Source: JAGPUQ01 sp036961295 (GTDB lineage Bacteria; Pseudomonadota; Gammaproteobacteria; Pseudomonadales; Porticoccaceae). From it: 64,000 nt of DNA. The translations under genes were made by a program, and so were the position numbers. The notes beneath the pieces are model-generated. The model ran no database searches, was not told the DNA's origin, and saw nothing but the letters and a program-made list of their open reading frames with translations. Positions 1 through 7,672 of this stretch are shown piece by piece. Numbering within the stretch: position 1 is the stretch's first letter; each line of letters opens with the position of its first letter. Where the stretch lies: contig JBALVX010000001.1 of NCBI GenBank assembly GCA_036961295.1, positions 248,001 through 312,000 of the forward strand, given 5' to 3'.

Positions 1-15
1 GAGTCGACCTTAACA

Positions 16-807
16 TTACCCCAATATTCCCATTCCGCCGTCATAAAGTAGTTTGATGCCGACTACAAACAAAAAGAAATAGCACAGTCGATAGACCAGT
101 TGTTCGCTGATTTTATGCAGTAAAAAATAGCCTAATCGCACGCCGATTGGCGCGAGGGGAGCCAGCACCGCGGCGGTGAGTAAATTGGTTTTATCAAATT
201 GCCCGAGCCAGGCGTAGGGAATAATTTTTACGGCATTAACGGCGGCAAAAAATACCGCGAAGGTACCCATCAATAAAGTCTTTTCCATTTTCTGCGGTAA
301 CAGATAAATACTTAACGGCGGGCCGCCTGCGTGAATGCCGAAGCTGGTAAAGCCGGCGACGGTACCCCATAAACTGCCGTGTAATATACTGGGTTCGGCC
401 TTTTTGTCGAGAGTGGGCTTTAACCAGTAGTTAAGGCAGAACGCCACGGCGATGACGCCGATCATAATGCGAATGGCATCTTCGGACAGGTAGCGGAAGG
501 TAAATGCACCGATGACGATGCCGACTACCGCGCCGGGCAGAGTGAGACGGAGATTAAGCTTGCTCCACTGGCCGCGAAAGCTCCACAGTGCAACCACGTC
601 CATAATAATTAATATGGGCAGTAATATGCCAGCAGCCTGCACCGGAGATATCGCCAGGGTCATTAACGGCACGGAAACCACGGCTATACCGCCGCCAAAG
701 CCACCTTTGGCCAGGCCGAAGATAAGAATTGCGGGTATTGCGCAGAGGTAGAAAAAGGGGTCGGTGATCATCGGGGCAAGGTTACCGAGTATCCAGGTAA
801 AGGGCAA
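16..807 (-). CDS. TSUP (TauE/SafE) family membrane permease
   Basis: The 263-residue protein is almost entirely hydrophobic, with about eight membrane segments. It carries the two glycine-rich stretches of the TSUP family: GLAKGGFGGG at residues 31-40 and SFGIHAGGPP at 155-164, one per half of the duplicated fold. Family members move sulfite, sulfoacetate or other small organosulfur or organic anions across the inner membrane; the substrate here cannot be told. It is transcribed away from the TfoX-N gene at 957, and the 149 nt between them hold two short palindromes that could be a shared operator. The gene stands alone; its stop lies near the window edge but the frame is complete. Confidence 0.85.
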   Translation of the reverse strand: MPFTWILGNLAPMITDPFFYLCAIPAILIFGLAKGGFGGGIAVVSVPLMTLAISPVQAAGILLPILIIMDVVALWSFRGQWSKLNLRLTLPGAVVGIVIGAFTFRYLSEDAIRIMIGVIAVAFCLNYWLKPTLDKKAEPSILHGSLWGTVAGFTSFGIHAGGPPLSIYLLPQKMEKTLLMGTFAVFFAAVNAVKIIPYAWLGQFDKTNLLTAAVLAPLAPIGVRLGYFLLHKISEQLVYRLCYFFLFVVGIKLLYDGGMGILG

Positions 808-910
808 AGGCGGAAGGACAGTTGCCAGGCGCTTGTCGCCAACTAATGGCGTTACTGGTTTGAATACTGGATTGCCTGGGCTATTCTTTGTGAACCTTAT
901 ATATGGACGT

Positions 911-931
911 TACATGTAAACGCCACATGTG
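911..931. promoter_or_regulatory. Possible operator: two 8-bp palindromes
   Basis: TACATGTA (911-918) and CACATGTG (924-931) are each perfect palindromes, centred 13 bp apart, and form an imperfect direct repeat (ACATGTAAACG / ACATGTGAACG). They lie between the divergent genes ending at 807 and starting at 957. A regulator site is inference from position and symmetry only. Confidence 0.3.
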
Positions 932-956
932 AACGAATAATGAATTCGGATAAATA

Positions 957-1325
957 ATGCCTGCATCTCCTGAGGAAAAACAATTCGTCGCTTACGTGCT
1001 TGAGCTGATGCAGTCGGTAGGGCCGGTGATTGCGAAGCGTATGTTTGGTAGTCACGGCATTTTTCTTGAGGGTTTAATGTTTGGCTTAATTTCGAATAGC
1101 ACGCTTTATCTAAAGGTCGATGAAGACAGCGAGCGGGAGTTTAAGGAGCGGGGACTTGAGCCATTTACCTATCAAAAGCTGGGTAAAGAACAAGCGCTGC
1201 GTTATTACCAGGCACCCGAGGAAGCATTGGAGCATGTCGAGGAAATGAATATTTGGGCCAATAAGGCTTATGGTGTGGCATTGCGGGCGGCTTTGAAAGT
1301 GACAGCTAAGGGAGCAAGGGCATGA
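957..1325 (+). CDS. TfoX N-terminal domain protein
   Basis: This 122-residue protein matches the stand-alone TfoX N-terminal domain: the early KRMFGSHGIF stretch (around residues 27-36), the LYLKVDE strand and the following YYQAPEE segment are typical. In Haemophilus and Vibrio, TfoX/Sxy activates competence genes with CRP, but that needs a C-terminal domain this protein lacks, and single-domain relatives are uncharacterised. Its stop codon overlaps the ATG of the next gene by 4 nt (ATGA), so the two are probably translated together. No clear Shine-Dalgarno sequence precedes the ATG. Confidence 0.8.
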   Translation: MPASPEEKQFVAYVLELMQSVGPVIAKRMFGSHGIFLEGLMFGLISNSTLYLKVDEDSEREFKERGLEPFTYQKLGKEQALRYYQAPEEALEHVEEMNIWANKAYGVALRAALKVTAKGARA

Positions 1326-1711
1326 TTGAGGGTGGTTGTTTTTGCGGAAAAATCCGCTATGCCTTAAAGGAGAGAGAGTACCGCACTGCGAATTGCCATT
1401 GCTCAATGTGCCGACGGTTCAGCGGAGCGCCTTTCGTCACCTGGATTGTGGTGCCGACCAAAGGCTTTGAGTACACCAGCGGAAACCCCGAATCGATTCG
1501 ATCGTCGGACGGCGGTATGCGATATTTCTGTGCCAGTTGCGGTACGCCGATCGCCTGTGTACTCGATGCCTATCCAAAATATATTGATGTCACGGTGGGC
1601 AGTTTGGATGAGCCCGACCGCTTTGTACCGACCATGGCGATCCATGAGGATACCAAGTTGGCGTGGTTGGCTCAGACCGAGGAACTTCAGGAAACCGACC
1701 CTAAAGCCTGA
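1322..1711 (+). CDS. GFA / CENP-V family zinc protein
   Basis: A 129-residue member of the GFA family (named after glutathione-dependent formaldehyde-activating enzyme). The zinc ligands are visible: C6 and C8 in GGCFCGK, C25, C27 and C30 in the CHCSMC stretch, and C70 and C73 in FCASCGTP. Some relatives bind glutathione adducts, but most have no assigned reaction and the original enzymatic role is disputed, so none is given here. It overlaps the TfoX-N gene by 4 nt and forms a two-gene unit with it. About 95 nt separate it from the next gene, which has its own ribosome-binding site. Confidence 0.85.
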   Translation: MIEGGCFCGKIRYALKEREYRTANCHCSMCRRFSGAPFVTWIVVPTKGFEYTSGNPESIRSSDGGMRYFCASCGTPIACVLDAYPKYIDVTVGSLDEPDRFVPTMAIHEDTKLAWLAQTEELQETDPKA

Positions 1712-1806
1712 CAACCTTTTGACTCAATATAATGATTGTGGTCTGATAGCGCCCCCCTGGTTTGGGCTGTGTTTCCCAATAACCTGCGACCTGTTAAGGA
1801 GTAAAG

Positions 1807-2988
1807 ATGACAGCGCACGGCATAGATTTTCGAGATAAGGCTGCAATCGTAGGCATTGGCGAGACCGAGTATGTGCGCGGAGCCGACAAGCCTTCCGCAC
1901 AGATGATGCTCGAAGCAACTCGCAAAGCGATTGCGGATTCCGGTCTTTCCCCCCACGACATCGACGGCATTGTATTGCCACCGGTACTGATAACTGCCGA
2001 AGAAGTGGCGGCGAATTTGGGTATTCGGGATATCCGTTATTCAGTAACCGTGAATATGGGTGGTGCCAGCCCGATCACCGCTTTGCAAAGCGCAGCGATG
2101 GCGATAGCCGCAGGTGTGGCGAAAAATATTGTGGTAATGGTGGGCTGGAACGGCTTTTCTGCGCTGCGCCCCAAGCCCGGTATTAAGAATCGTGAAGTGG
2201 TGTCACTGGCGGCAATGGAGCGCACCCTGAAAAATTATTACGCCCCCTACGGCGCAGCATCTCCGGTACAGATGTACGCCTGGATTGCGATGCGGCACAA
2301 GCAAATGTTTGGGGTCAGCGACGAGGCGACTGCCGCAGTCGCGATGGCGTGTCGCAAGCACGCGCAGTTGAATGACCGCGCGGTGACCCAGGGCAAGCCA
2401 ATGGAGCTGGACGATTATATGAATTCGCGAATGATCTCAGAGCCATTTCGCTTATTTGATTGCTGTCTCGAAACCGATGGTGCCTGCGCCCTGGTGATTA
2501 GTCGTGCCGACGAAGCCAAAGATTTACCCCATCGCCCGGTTTATATTATGGCGGCGGCAGAGGGCCATCCCTATCCGGCGGACGACATTGCCAATCGCCC
2601 GGATATGTTTCACATCGGCCTTAACAACTCTGCGCCCAAGGCCTTTGCAATGGCCGGGGTTAAACCGACTGATATGGATTTTCTCAAAGTCTACGACTGC
2701 TTTACCTATGTAGTGCTGCTACAGCTCGAAGCTCTCGGGCTGTGCGAGCAGGGCGCGGTGGGAGAGTTTGTTAAAGACGGCAATATCGAGCTTGGCGGTA
2801 AGTACCCGCTGAATACCCACGGCGGTTTACTATCCGAGGCCCACGTCTGGGGTTTGAATCACGTGGTCGAAGCTACGCGACAGTTGCGCGGCGATGCGGG
2901 TGCGGCTCAGGTAAAGGACGCTGAGCTTGGGGTGGTGACCGGTTGGGGTGACTTTGGTGATGGCAGCCTGGCGATTTTGAGGAGATAG
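1807..2988 (+). CDS. Thiolase-superfamily protein lacking the catalytic Cys (Ltp2-like aldolase candidate)
   Basis: The 393-residue protein has the SCP2/SCP-x thiolase fold, but where a thiolase has N-x-x-C it reads NMGGAS (83-88), placing Gly86 at the nucleophile. The usual HDCF motif is YDCF (Tyr296), so the catalytic His is a Tyr. These changes are known from Ltp2, which performs a retro-aldol cleavage of the steroid side chain together with the DUF35 domain of its partner. The DUF35 gene starts only 2 nt downstream, which fits such a complex. An AAGGAG sequence (1796-1801) precedes the ATG. Annotation as acetyl-CoA acetyltransferase would be misleading; an aldolase is inferred, the substrate is unknown. 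Confidence 0.8.
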   Translation: MTAHGIDFRDKAAIVGIGETEYVRGADKPSAQMMLEATRKAIADSGLSPHDIDGIVLPPVLITAEEVAANLGIRDIRYSVTVNMGGASPITALQSAAMAIAAGVAKNIVVMVGWNGFSALRPKPGIKNREVVSLAAMERTLKNYYAPYGAASPVQMYAWIAMRHKQMFGVSDEATAAVAMACRKHAQLNDRAVTQGKPMELDDYMNSRMISEPFRLFDCCLETDGACALVISRADEAKDLPHRPVYIMAAAEGHPYPADDIANRPDMFHIGLNNSAPKAFAMAGVKPTDMDFLKVYDCFTYVVLLQLEALGLCEQGAVGEFVKDGNIELGGKYPLNTHGGLLSEAHVWGLNHVVEATRQLRGDAGAAQVKDAELGVVTGWGDFGDGSLAILRR

Positions 2989-2990
2989 AC

Positions 2991-3413
2991 GTGACTGACT
3001 TTATTCCGAACCCGAAGCCAAAGCCCAATCACTACTTAGACGAAGAGTTCTGGGGGCACTGTGCAGACGGCATCTTGTGCTTCCAGTGCTGCCTCGATTG
3101 CGAAACCTGGCGTCATATTCCCCGGTTTATGTGTGCGCACTGTGGTTCTGACCGATGGGGCTGGAGGCAATCTCACGGTCGTGGCGAGCTGTATACCTGG
3201 ACGGTGTGCCATATGCCCATGTCGCCAGAGTTTGAAACGGAGTGTCCCTACGCGGTGCTGGTGGTGGAGATGGAAGAGGGCGTGCGCATGACCGCTGGCC
3301 TGAAAGGCATGGATTATCGAGAGCTGAGCATCGGTTTACCCATGGAAGTTGTGTTTGAGCCACTCAAAGAGGGCGGTAAACTACCGTTCTTTCAGCCGCG
3401 TAGCGACAAATAA
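2991..3413 (+). CDS. DUF35 zinc-ribbon/OB-fold protein, partner of the preceding protein
   Basis: A 140-residue DUF35 protein: a rubredoxin-like zinc ribbon with C34/C37 and C48/C51, followed by an OB fold (GRGELYTWTVC, later ECPYAVLVVEMEEG). DUF35 proteins bind acyl-CoA and accompany thiolase-superfamily enzymes; in Ltp2-ChsH2 the DUF35 domain is required for aldolase activity. It begins with GTG 2 nt after the stop of the upstream gene, so co-translation and a physical complex are likely. A long hairpin followed by five T residues lies just downstream and may end this transcript. Confidence 0.85.
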   Translation: MTDFIPNPKPKPNHYLDEEFWGHCADGILCFQCCLDCETWRHIPRFMCAHCGSDRWGWRQSHGRGELYTWTVCHMPMSPEFETECPYAVLVVEMEEGVRMTAGLKGMDYRELSIGLPMEVVFEPLKEGGKLPFFQPRSDK

Positions 3414-3418
3414 GCGAT

Positions 3419-3481
3419 TTTCAGCTCTGAACGATGGGTTTATTAGCCTGTTGGAGTGAGTCCCAACCGGCTGAAATTTTT
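3419..3481 (+). terminator. Possible intrinsic terminator
   Basis: An outer stem TTTCAGC (3419-3425) / GCTGAAA (3470-3476) encloses an inner stem GTTGG (3450-3454) / CCAAC (3463-3467), followed by T residues to 3481. The loop regions are long, so this is less certain than the compact terminators elsewhere. Confidence 0.35.
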
Positions 3482-3678
3482 GCGTTTAAGCCCATTGCTT
3501 TGTATCATCGGCAGCCCTGATTTGTAGATCACCCTCAGTTACGGCCAATTAGTACGCAATGTTAGCCATGTTGTGTTTATTTTGGCGAGCCAGCCGCCAA
3601 AGGCAGGCTATAAAAACTGTCAGTCACGGCTACTTAGTTATTTGCCGCAGTTATTCAATTACCACTTGGTACCGCTTT

Positions 3679-4824
3679 ATGCCGATGACCAGTCGATCCG
3701 TTTACAGCTCGGATCATGAATTGTTTCGCGACAACGCCCGACGTTTCTATCGGGAAGAGCTCGAGCCGAATATCGAGCAGTGGGAAAACGACGGCATTAT
3801 TCCCCGAGAATTCTGGCTCAAGGCCGGTGAGAACGGTTTATTGTGCTGCGGTATTCCAGAGCAGTACGGTGGCCCCGGCGCGGATTTTTTCTACAATATG
3901 ATTTCCTCGGAAGAAATTGGTTATGCCATTGGTGGTGGTAGTTGCAGTTTCGCCTTACAGTCCGACATTACCGCCTATTACTTGCTCAACCATGCCAGTG
4001 AGGCCCTGAAGCAACGCTGGTTGCCGGGCATGGTGAGTGGCGAGATTATTTCCGCTATTGCGATGACCGAACCCGGTGCCGGTAGTGATTTGCAAGGCAC
4101 TCGCGCCACCGCTGTGCGGGATGGTGATGAGTATGTGATTAATGGTCAGAAGACCTTTATCACCAACGGCCAGCATTGCGATTTTGTGATTGTGGTGTGC
4201 AAAACGGATCCCGAGAAGGGTTCTAAAGGTATGAGCCTGATTGTTGTCGAAACCGATCGGCCTGGATTTGAACGGGGCCGCAATCTAGACAAGATTGGCC
4301 AGAAGGCCGCTGATACCTCGGAAATGTTTTTTGCCGATGTGCGGGTGCCAGTGAGTAACCTGATTGGTGAAGCGGGCAAAGGCTTCGCCTATTTGATGGA
4401 CGAGCTGCCGCGGGAACGACTGACGGTCAGTTATCGCGCCTGGGCGGAGGCGCAGCGTGCCTTTGATGTCACCGTGGACTATGTAAAAGAGCGCAAGGCT
4501 TTTGGTAAGGCTTTGTTTGAGTTCCAAAATACCGCATTTAAGTTGGCTGAGATTAAAACCGAACTGACCGCAGGTTGGGCCTTTCTCGACCAGTGTTTAG
4601 TAAAAATTGTCGATGGCACCCTCACCGCAGAACAGGGTGCGATGATCAAGTTATGGACAACCGAGAAAGAAGGCCGCATCGTCGATGATTGCCTGCAACT
4701 GTTTGGCGGTTACGGGTATATGCGAGAGTATCCGATTTCGCGCATGTATACCGATGCGCGCATTCGTCGCATTTACGGCGGCACTTCAGAAATTATGAAG
4801 TTGTTTATCAGCCGACATATTTAA
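3679..4824 (+). CDS. Acyl-CoA dehydrogenase, long-chain (ACADL) type
   Basis: An FAD-dependent acyl-CoA dehydrogenase that introduces the 2,3 double bond of an acyl-CoA. Read from the ATG at 3679 it has 381 residues; an upstream in-frame ATG at 3559 would add 40 residues with no family resemblance. The TEPGAGSDL flavin-binding motif is at 130-138. The C-terminal motif is YGGTSEI rather than YEGTSEI, so the medium-chain catalytic Glu is Gly; the base is more likely Glu247 in LPRERL, the position used by long-chain and isovaleryl-CoA dehydrogenases. The PRERL segment and FQNTAFKLAEIKTE also point to the long-chain branch. It leads a run of plus-strand acyl-CoA genes. Confidence 0.87.
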   Translation: MPMTSRSVYSSDHELFRDNARRFYREELEPNIEQWENDGIIPREFWLKAGENGLLCCGIPEQYGGPGADFFYNMISSEEIGYAIGGGSCSFALQSDITAYYLLNHASEALKQRWLPGMVSGEIISAIAMTEPGAGSDLQGTRATAVRDGDEYVINGQKTFITNGQHCDFVIVVCKTDPEKGSKGMSLIVVETDRPGFERGRNLDKIGQKAADTSEMFFADVRVPVSNLIGEAGKGFAYLMDELPRERLTVSYRAWAEAQRAFDVTVDYVKERKAFGKALFEFQNTAFKLAEIKTELTAGWAFLDQCLVKIVDGTLTAEQGAMIKLWTTEKEGRIVDDCLQLFGGYGYMREYPISRMYTDARIRRIYGGTSEIMKLFISRHI

Positions 4825-4859
4825 GAGCTTTAGTATTTTTTAACAAACGGGAAATGATT

Positions 4860-6302
4860 ATGAGAGGTATTACTGCATACGGCGCTTATTTGCCCAAAGC
4901 ACGCCTGCAAAAGCGGGTGATTGCGGATGCGAATGCGTGGTTTGATCCGGGCCTGAAGGGTCTGGCCAAGGGCGAAAAAACCATGTGTAACTGGGATGAA
5001 GATGCCATCACTATGGCGGTGGAAGCCTATACCGATTGTTTGGGAAAAGCGCCGGGCCAAACCCCGGCGGCTTTGTTGCTGGCATCCACGAGTTTGCCCT
5101 TTAATGATCGCCAGAGCTCGGTAGTGGTTGCCGAGGCATTGAATTTGAATATTGCCGATCTGCGCACCATGGATATTACGTCCTCACAGCGTGCCAGTAC
5201 TTCCGGCCTGTTGTCGGCGCTGGACATTGCCGCTGGTGGTCAGGAAGCCGTGCTGGTTGCCTCGGAACATCGTCGCGCCAAATGTGCTTCCCGGGAAGAA
5301 ATGCTTTACGGCGACGGCGCAGCTGCCATCGCTGTGGGTAGCGAAAATGTGATTGCCGAGCTGGTAGCAAGCCATAGTCAGGCGGTGGATTTTATCGATC
5401 ATTTCCGGGGCGAAGGTCAGGACTTTGATTACGGCTGGGAAGAGCGCTGGGTACGCGACGAAGGTTATATGAAAATCATCCCCGACACCGTGAATGCCCT
5501 GCTTGCCAAGGCCGGTGTCAGTGCCGCTGACATTGCGCACTTTATCCTGCCGACCGAACAGGGCCGAGTGCCTGCGATGGTGGCTAAAAAGCTCGGTATT
5601 GATGGCGCTGCCATTGCCGATAATCTATTACAGTCCGTGGGCATCACCGGCACCGCTCACGCCATACTCTTGCTGGCCCATCGCTTAGAGCAGGCTGCAC
5701 CGGGGGATTTGGTGCTGCTGACAGGTTTTGGTCAGGGTTGCGATGCCTTGTTGTTCAAGGTGACGGATGCGATTAAAAAGCAGCGTCCAGTCAAAGGCGT
5801 TAACGGCTTTCTTGATAACGGTCGACCGGAAGAAAATTACAACAAGTATCAGTCGTTTAATGATCTGCTGGAAAAAGAACTCGGCAAGCGTTCCGAGGTG
5901 AATAAGCAGGCGTATTTGTCCGCTATGTATCGCGCACGAGGCCTGACCAACAGTTTTCTCGGCGGTAAATGTACCGCTTGTAACACCGTGCAAATGCCCA
6001 AGCACAAGTATTGTGTGAATCCCGAGTGCGGCGCTTACGACACTCAGGAAGATCATCCGATGGTGGGTGCCAAAGGCCACGTCGCGACCTGGACTGCCGA
6101 TACCCTTACGTTTGATTACAGCCCGCCCGCCTATTTCGGTATGGTGACCTTTGAAGGTGGCGGTCGTATCATGATGGACATGAGTGAAGTTGATCCGGAA
6201 ACCTTTGATACGGGTTCCGAAGTCTCCGTGCATTTTCGTCTAAAACAAATCGATCATCAGGCGGGCTTCCGTAAATATTTTTGGAAAGCCATTCAAGCCT
6301 AA
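4860..6302 (+). CDS. HMG-CoA synthase/KAS III-like domain fused to DUF35, active-site triad replaced
   Basis: Residues 1 to about 305 have the HMG-CoA synthase / KAS III fold (AYLP start, GDGAAAIAVG near 151-160, LLTGFGQG near 287-294). Residues about 360-480 form a DUF35 module with zinc ligands C371, C374, C385 and C390. The condensing triad is gone: the Cys position in DITSSQRAST is Gln110, the His position in LPTEQG is Thr232, and the Asn position in GITG is Ile262. It therefore probably does not condense acyl groups. GGGA (4849-4852) lies 7 nt before the ATG at 4860, so this start is preferred to the in-frame ATG at 4854. A functional-looking thiolase follows 23 nt later. Confidence 0.82.
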   Translation: MRGITAYGAYLPKARLQKRVIADANAWFDPGLKGLAKGEKTMCNWDEDAITMAVEAYTDCLGKAPGQTPAALLLASTSLPFNDRQSSVVVAEALNLNIADLRTMDITSSQRASTSGLLSALDIAAGGQEAVLVASEHRRAKCASREEMLYGDGAAAIAVGSENVIAELVASHSQAVDFIDHFRGEGQDFDYGWEERWVRDEGYMKIIPDTVNALLAKAGVSAADIAHFILPTEQGRVPAMVAKKLGIDGAAIADNLLQSVGITGTAHAILLLAHRLEQAAPGDLVLLTGFGQGCDALLFKVTDAIKKQRPVKGVNGFLDNGRPEENYNKYQSFNDLLEKELGKRSEVNKQAYLSAMYRARGLTNSFLGGKCTACNTVQMPKHKYCVNPECGAYDTQEDHPMVGAKGHVATWTADTLTFDYSPPAYFGMVTFEGGGRIMMDMSEVDPETFDTGSEVSVHFRLKQIDHQAGFRKYFWKAIQA

Positions 6303-6325
6303 CTAATAGCTCAGGAGCAAATACC

Positions 6326-7528
6326 ATGGCAAGTGGAATTAAAGATAAAGTTGTTATTTTAGGTGCGGGTTGCAGTAAATTTGGCGAGCGCTGGGATTGT
6401 GAGCCAGCCGATTTAATGGCGGAAGCCTTCGAAGAATGTATCGCCGATGCGGGCATTGATAAAAGCCAAATTGAAGCGGCGTGGCAGTCTACCGGCATCG
6501 ACGCTTACAGCGTTGGTCCCGGTGCGATGCCTTTAAGTATGGGGTTGCGTTTGCCCTATATTCCCGTTACTCGTCTGGAAAATTATTGTGCCAGTGGCAC
6601 CGAAGCGTTTCGTGCGGCAACTTACGCCGTGGCTTCCGGCGCTTGCGACATTGCTTTGGCAATGGGTTTTGAAAAACTCAAAGATACCGGTTATGGCGGT
6701 TTGCCACAGCGTTCGCGTGGGGTATCTAACGATCTCTATTATCCGAATTTGTCGGCGCCGGGCATGTTCGCCCAGTTGGCTGCGGGTTATCGGGCGAAAT
6801 ACGGTACCAGCAAAGAAGATTTGAAACGCGCCATGGCCCACGTCTCTGTGAAAAGCCACGCGAATGGTATGAAAAATCCGAAGGCTCATTTACAGCGTCT
6901 TATTACCGAAGAGCAGGCGATGAATGCGATGATGATCGCCGACCCCATCGGTTTGTTTGACTGCTGTGGTGTGAGTGATGGCGCTGCCTGTGCCATTGTG
7001 ACAACGCCGGAAATTGCCAAGAGTTTGGGCAAGCAAAACCTGGTGGGTGTTAAGGCTTTGCAAATGTGTGCCTCGAACGGCGAGGAAGGTGGTTTCGACG
7101 GTTGGGACGGTTCCTACGTTAAGACTACTCGTATCGCTGCCAAGCGCGCCTACGAAGAAGCGGGCATCACTAAGCCTCGCGAGCAAATCAGTATGACGGA
7201 AGTGCACGATTGTTTCTCCGTGACTGAAATGGTCACTATGGAGGATTTGTTTTTGTCCGAAGACGGTGGCGCTGTTAAGGATGTGCTCGACGGTGTCTTT
7301 GATGCCGACGGTGAAGTGCCTTGCCAAATCGACGGTGGTTTGAAATGTTTTGGCCACCCCATTGGCGCGTCCGGTTTGCGCATGCTCTACGAAATGTATC
7401 TGCAATTGTCTGGTCGTGCGGGAGATCGTCAGCTTGCAGATCCTAAGCTGGGTCTGACGCATAACCTGGGTGGGTTCCCACACCAGAACGTGGTGAGCGT
7501 AGCCATCGTCGGTGCCTACGGCGTTTGA
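6326..7528 (+). CDS. Thiolase (acetyl-CoA acetyltransferase, SCP-x type) with intact active site
   Basis: A 400-residue thiolase that should cleave a 3-oxoacyl-CoA with CoA. Unlike the other two thiolase-like proteins in this window, it keeps the full catalytic set: Cys88 in ENYCASGTEA, His294 in EVHDCF, and CFGHPIGASG at 341-350 with His344. A CAGGAG ribosome-binding site (6312-6317) precedes the ATG at 6326; the longer reading from 6281 is unlikely. It follows the HMGS-like/DUF35 fusion by 23 nt and is followed by a strong terminator, so it closes the operon that starts at or before 3679. Confidence 0.9.
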   Translation: MASGIKDKVVILGAGCSKFGERWDCEPADLMAEAFEECIADAGIDKSQIEAAWQSTGIDAYSVGPGAMPLSMGLRLPYIPVTRLENYCASGTEAFRAATYAVASGACDIALAMGFEKLKDTGYGGLPQRSRGVSNDLYYPNLSAPGMFAQLAAGYRAKYGTSKEDLKRAMAHVSVKSHANGMKNPKAHLQRLITEEQAMNAMMIADPIGLFDCCGVSDGAACAIVTTPEIAKSLGKQNLVGVKALQMCASNGEEGGFDGWDGSYVKTTRIAAKRAYEEAGITKPREQISMTEVHDCFSVTEMVTMEDLFLSEDGGAVKDVLDGVFDADGEVPCQIDGGLKCFGHPIGASGLRMLYEMYLQLSGRAGDRQLADPKLGLTHNLGGFPHQNVVSVAIVGAYGV

Positions 7529-7540
7529 CCTTGGGTGAGT

Positions 7541-7576
7541 AAAAGAAACCGGCTTGATGCCGGTTTCTTTTTTTTT
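7541..7576 (+). terminator. Strong intrinsic terminator
   Basis: A perfect 13-bp stem (AAAAGAAACCGGC, 7541-7553, with GCCGGTTTCTTTT, 7559-7571), a 5-nt loop, and T residues to 7576. It ends transcription from the thiolase operon. Confidence 0.9.
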
Positions 7577-7604
7577 AGAAGTTTGCCGTTTATGGTTCAG
7601 CGCT

Positions 7605-7660
7605 TTGAGATCAATATCTAGAGATCAATGCCTAGAAATCAATGCCTAGAGATTAATATT
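7605..7660 (+). repeat. Four tandem copies of a 14-nt repeat
   Basis: Units at 7605-7618, 7619-7632, 7633-7646 and 7647-7660; the best two are TAGAGATCAATGCC and TAGAAATCAATGCC, and the outer two differ at a few positions. The block lies between a terminator and the next gene's start, and contains an in-frame ATG (7628) that is unlikely to be the true start because it would translate the repeat. Confidence 0.85.
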
Positions 7661-7672
7661 GAGATGACAGGA

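Noticed and set aside
1807..2988. Annotation as acetyl-CoA acetyltransferase
   Set aside because: The nucleophilic Cys and catalytic His are both replaced.
3559..3678. An N-terminal extension of the acyl-CoA dehydrogenase
   Set aside because: The added residues look unrelated to the family and there is no ribosome-binding site.
6890..7483. A 197-codon antisense frame in the thiolase gene
   Set aside because: Shadow of the thiolase with intact catalytic motifs.
7605..7660. Tandem repeats as a CRISPR array
   Set aside because: Units are adjacent without spacers and no cas genes are nearby.
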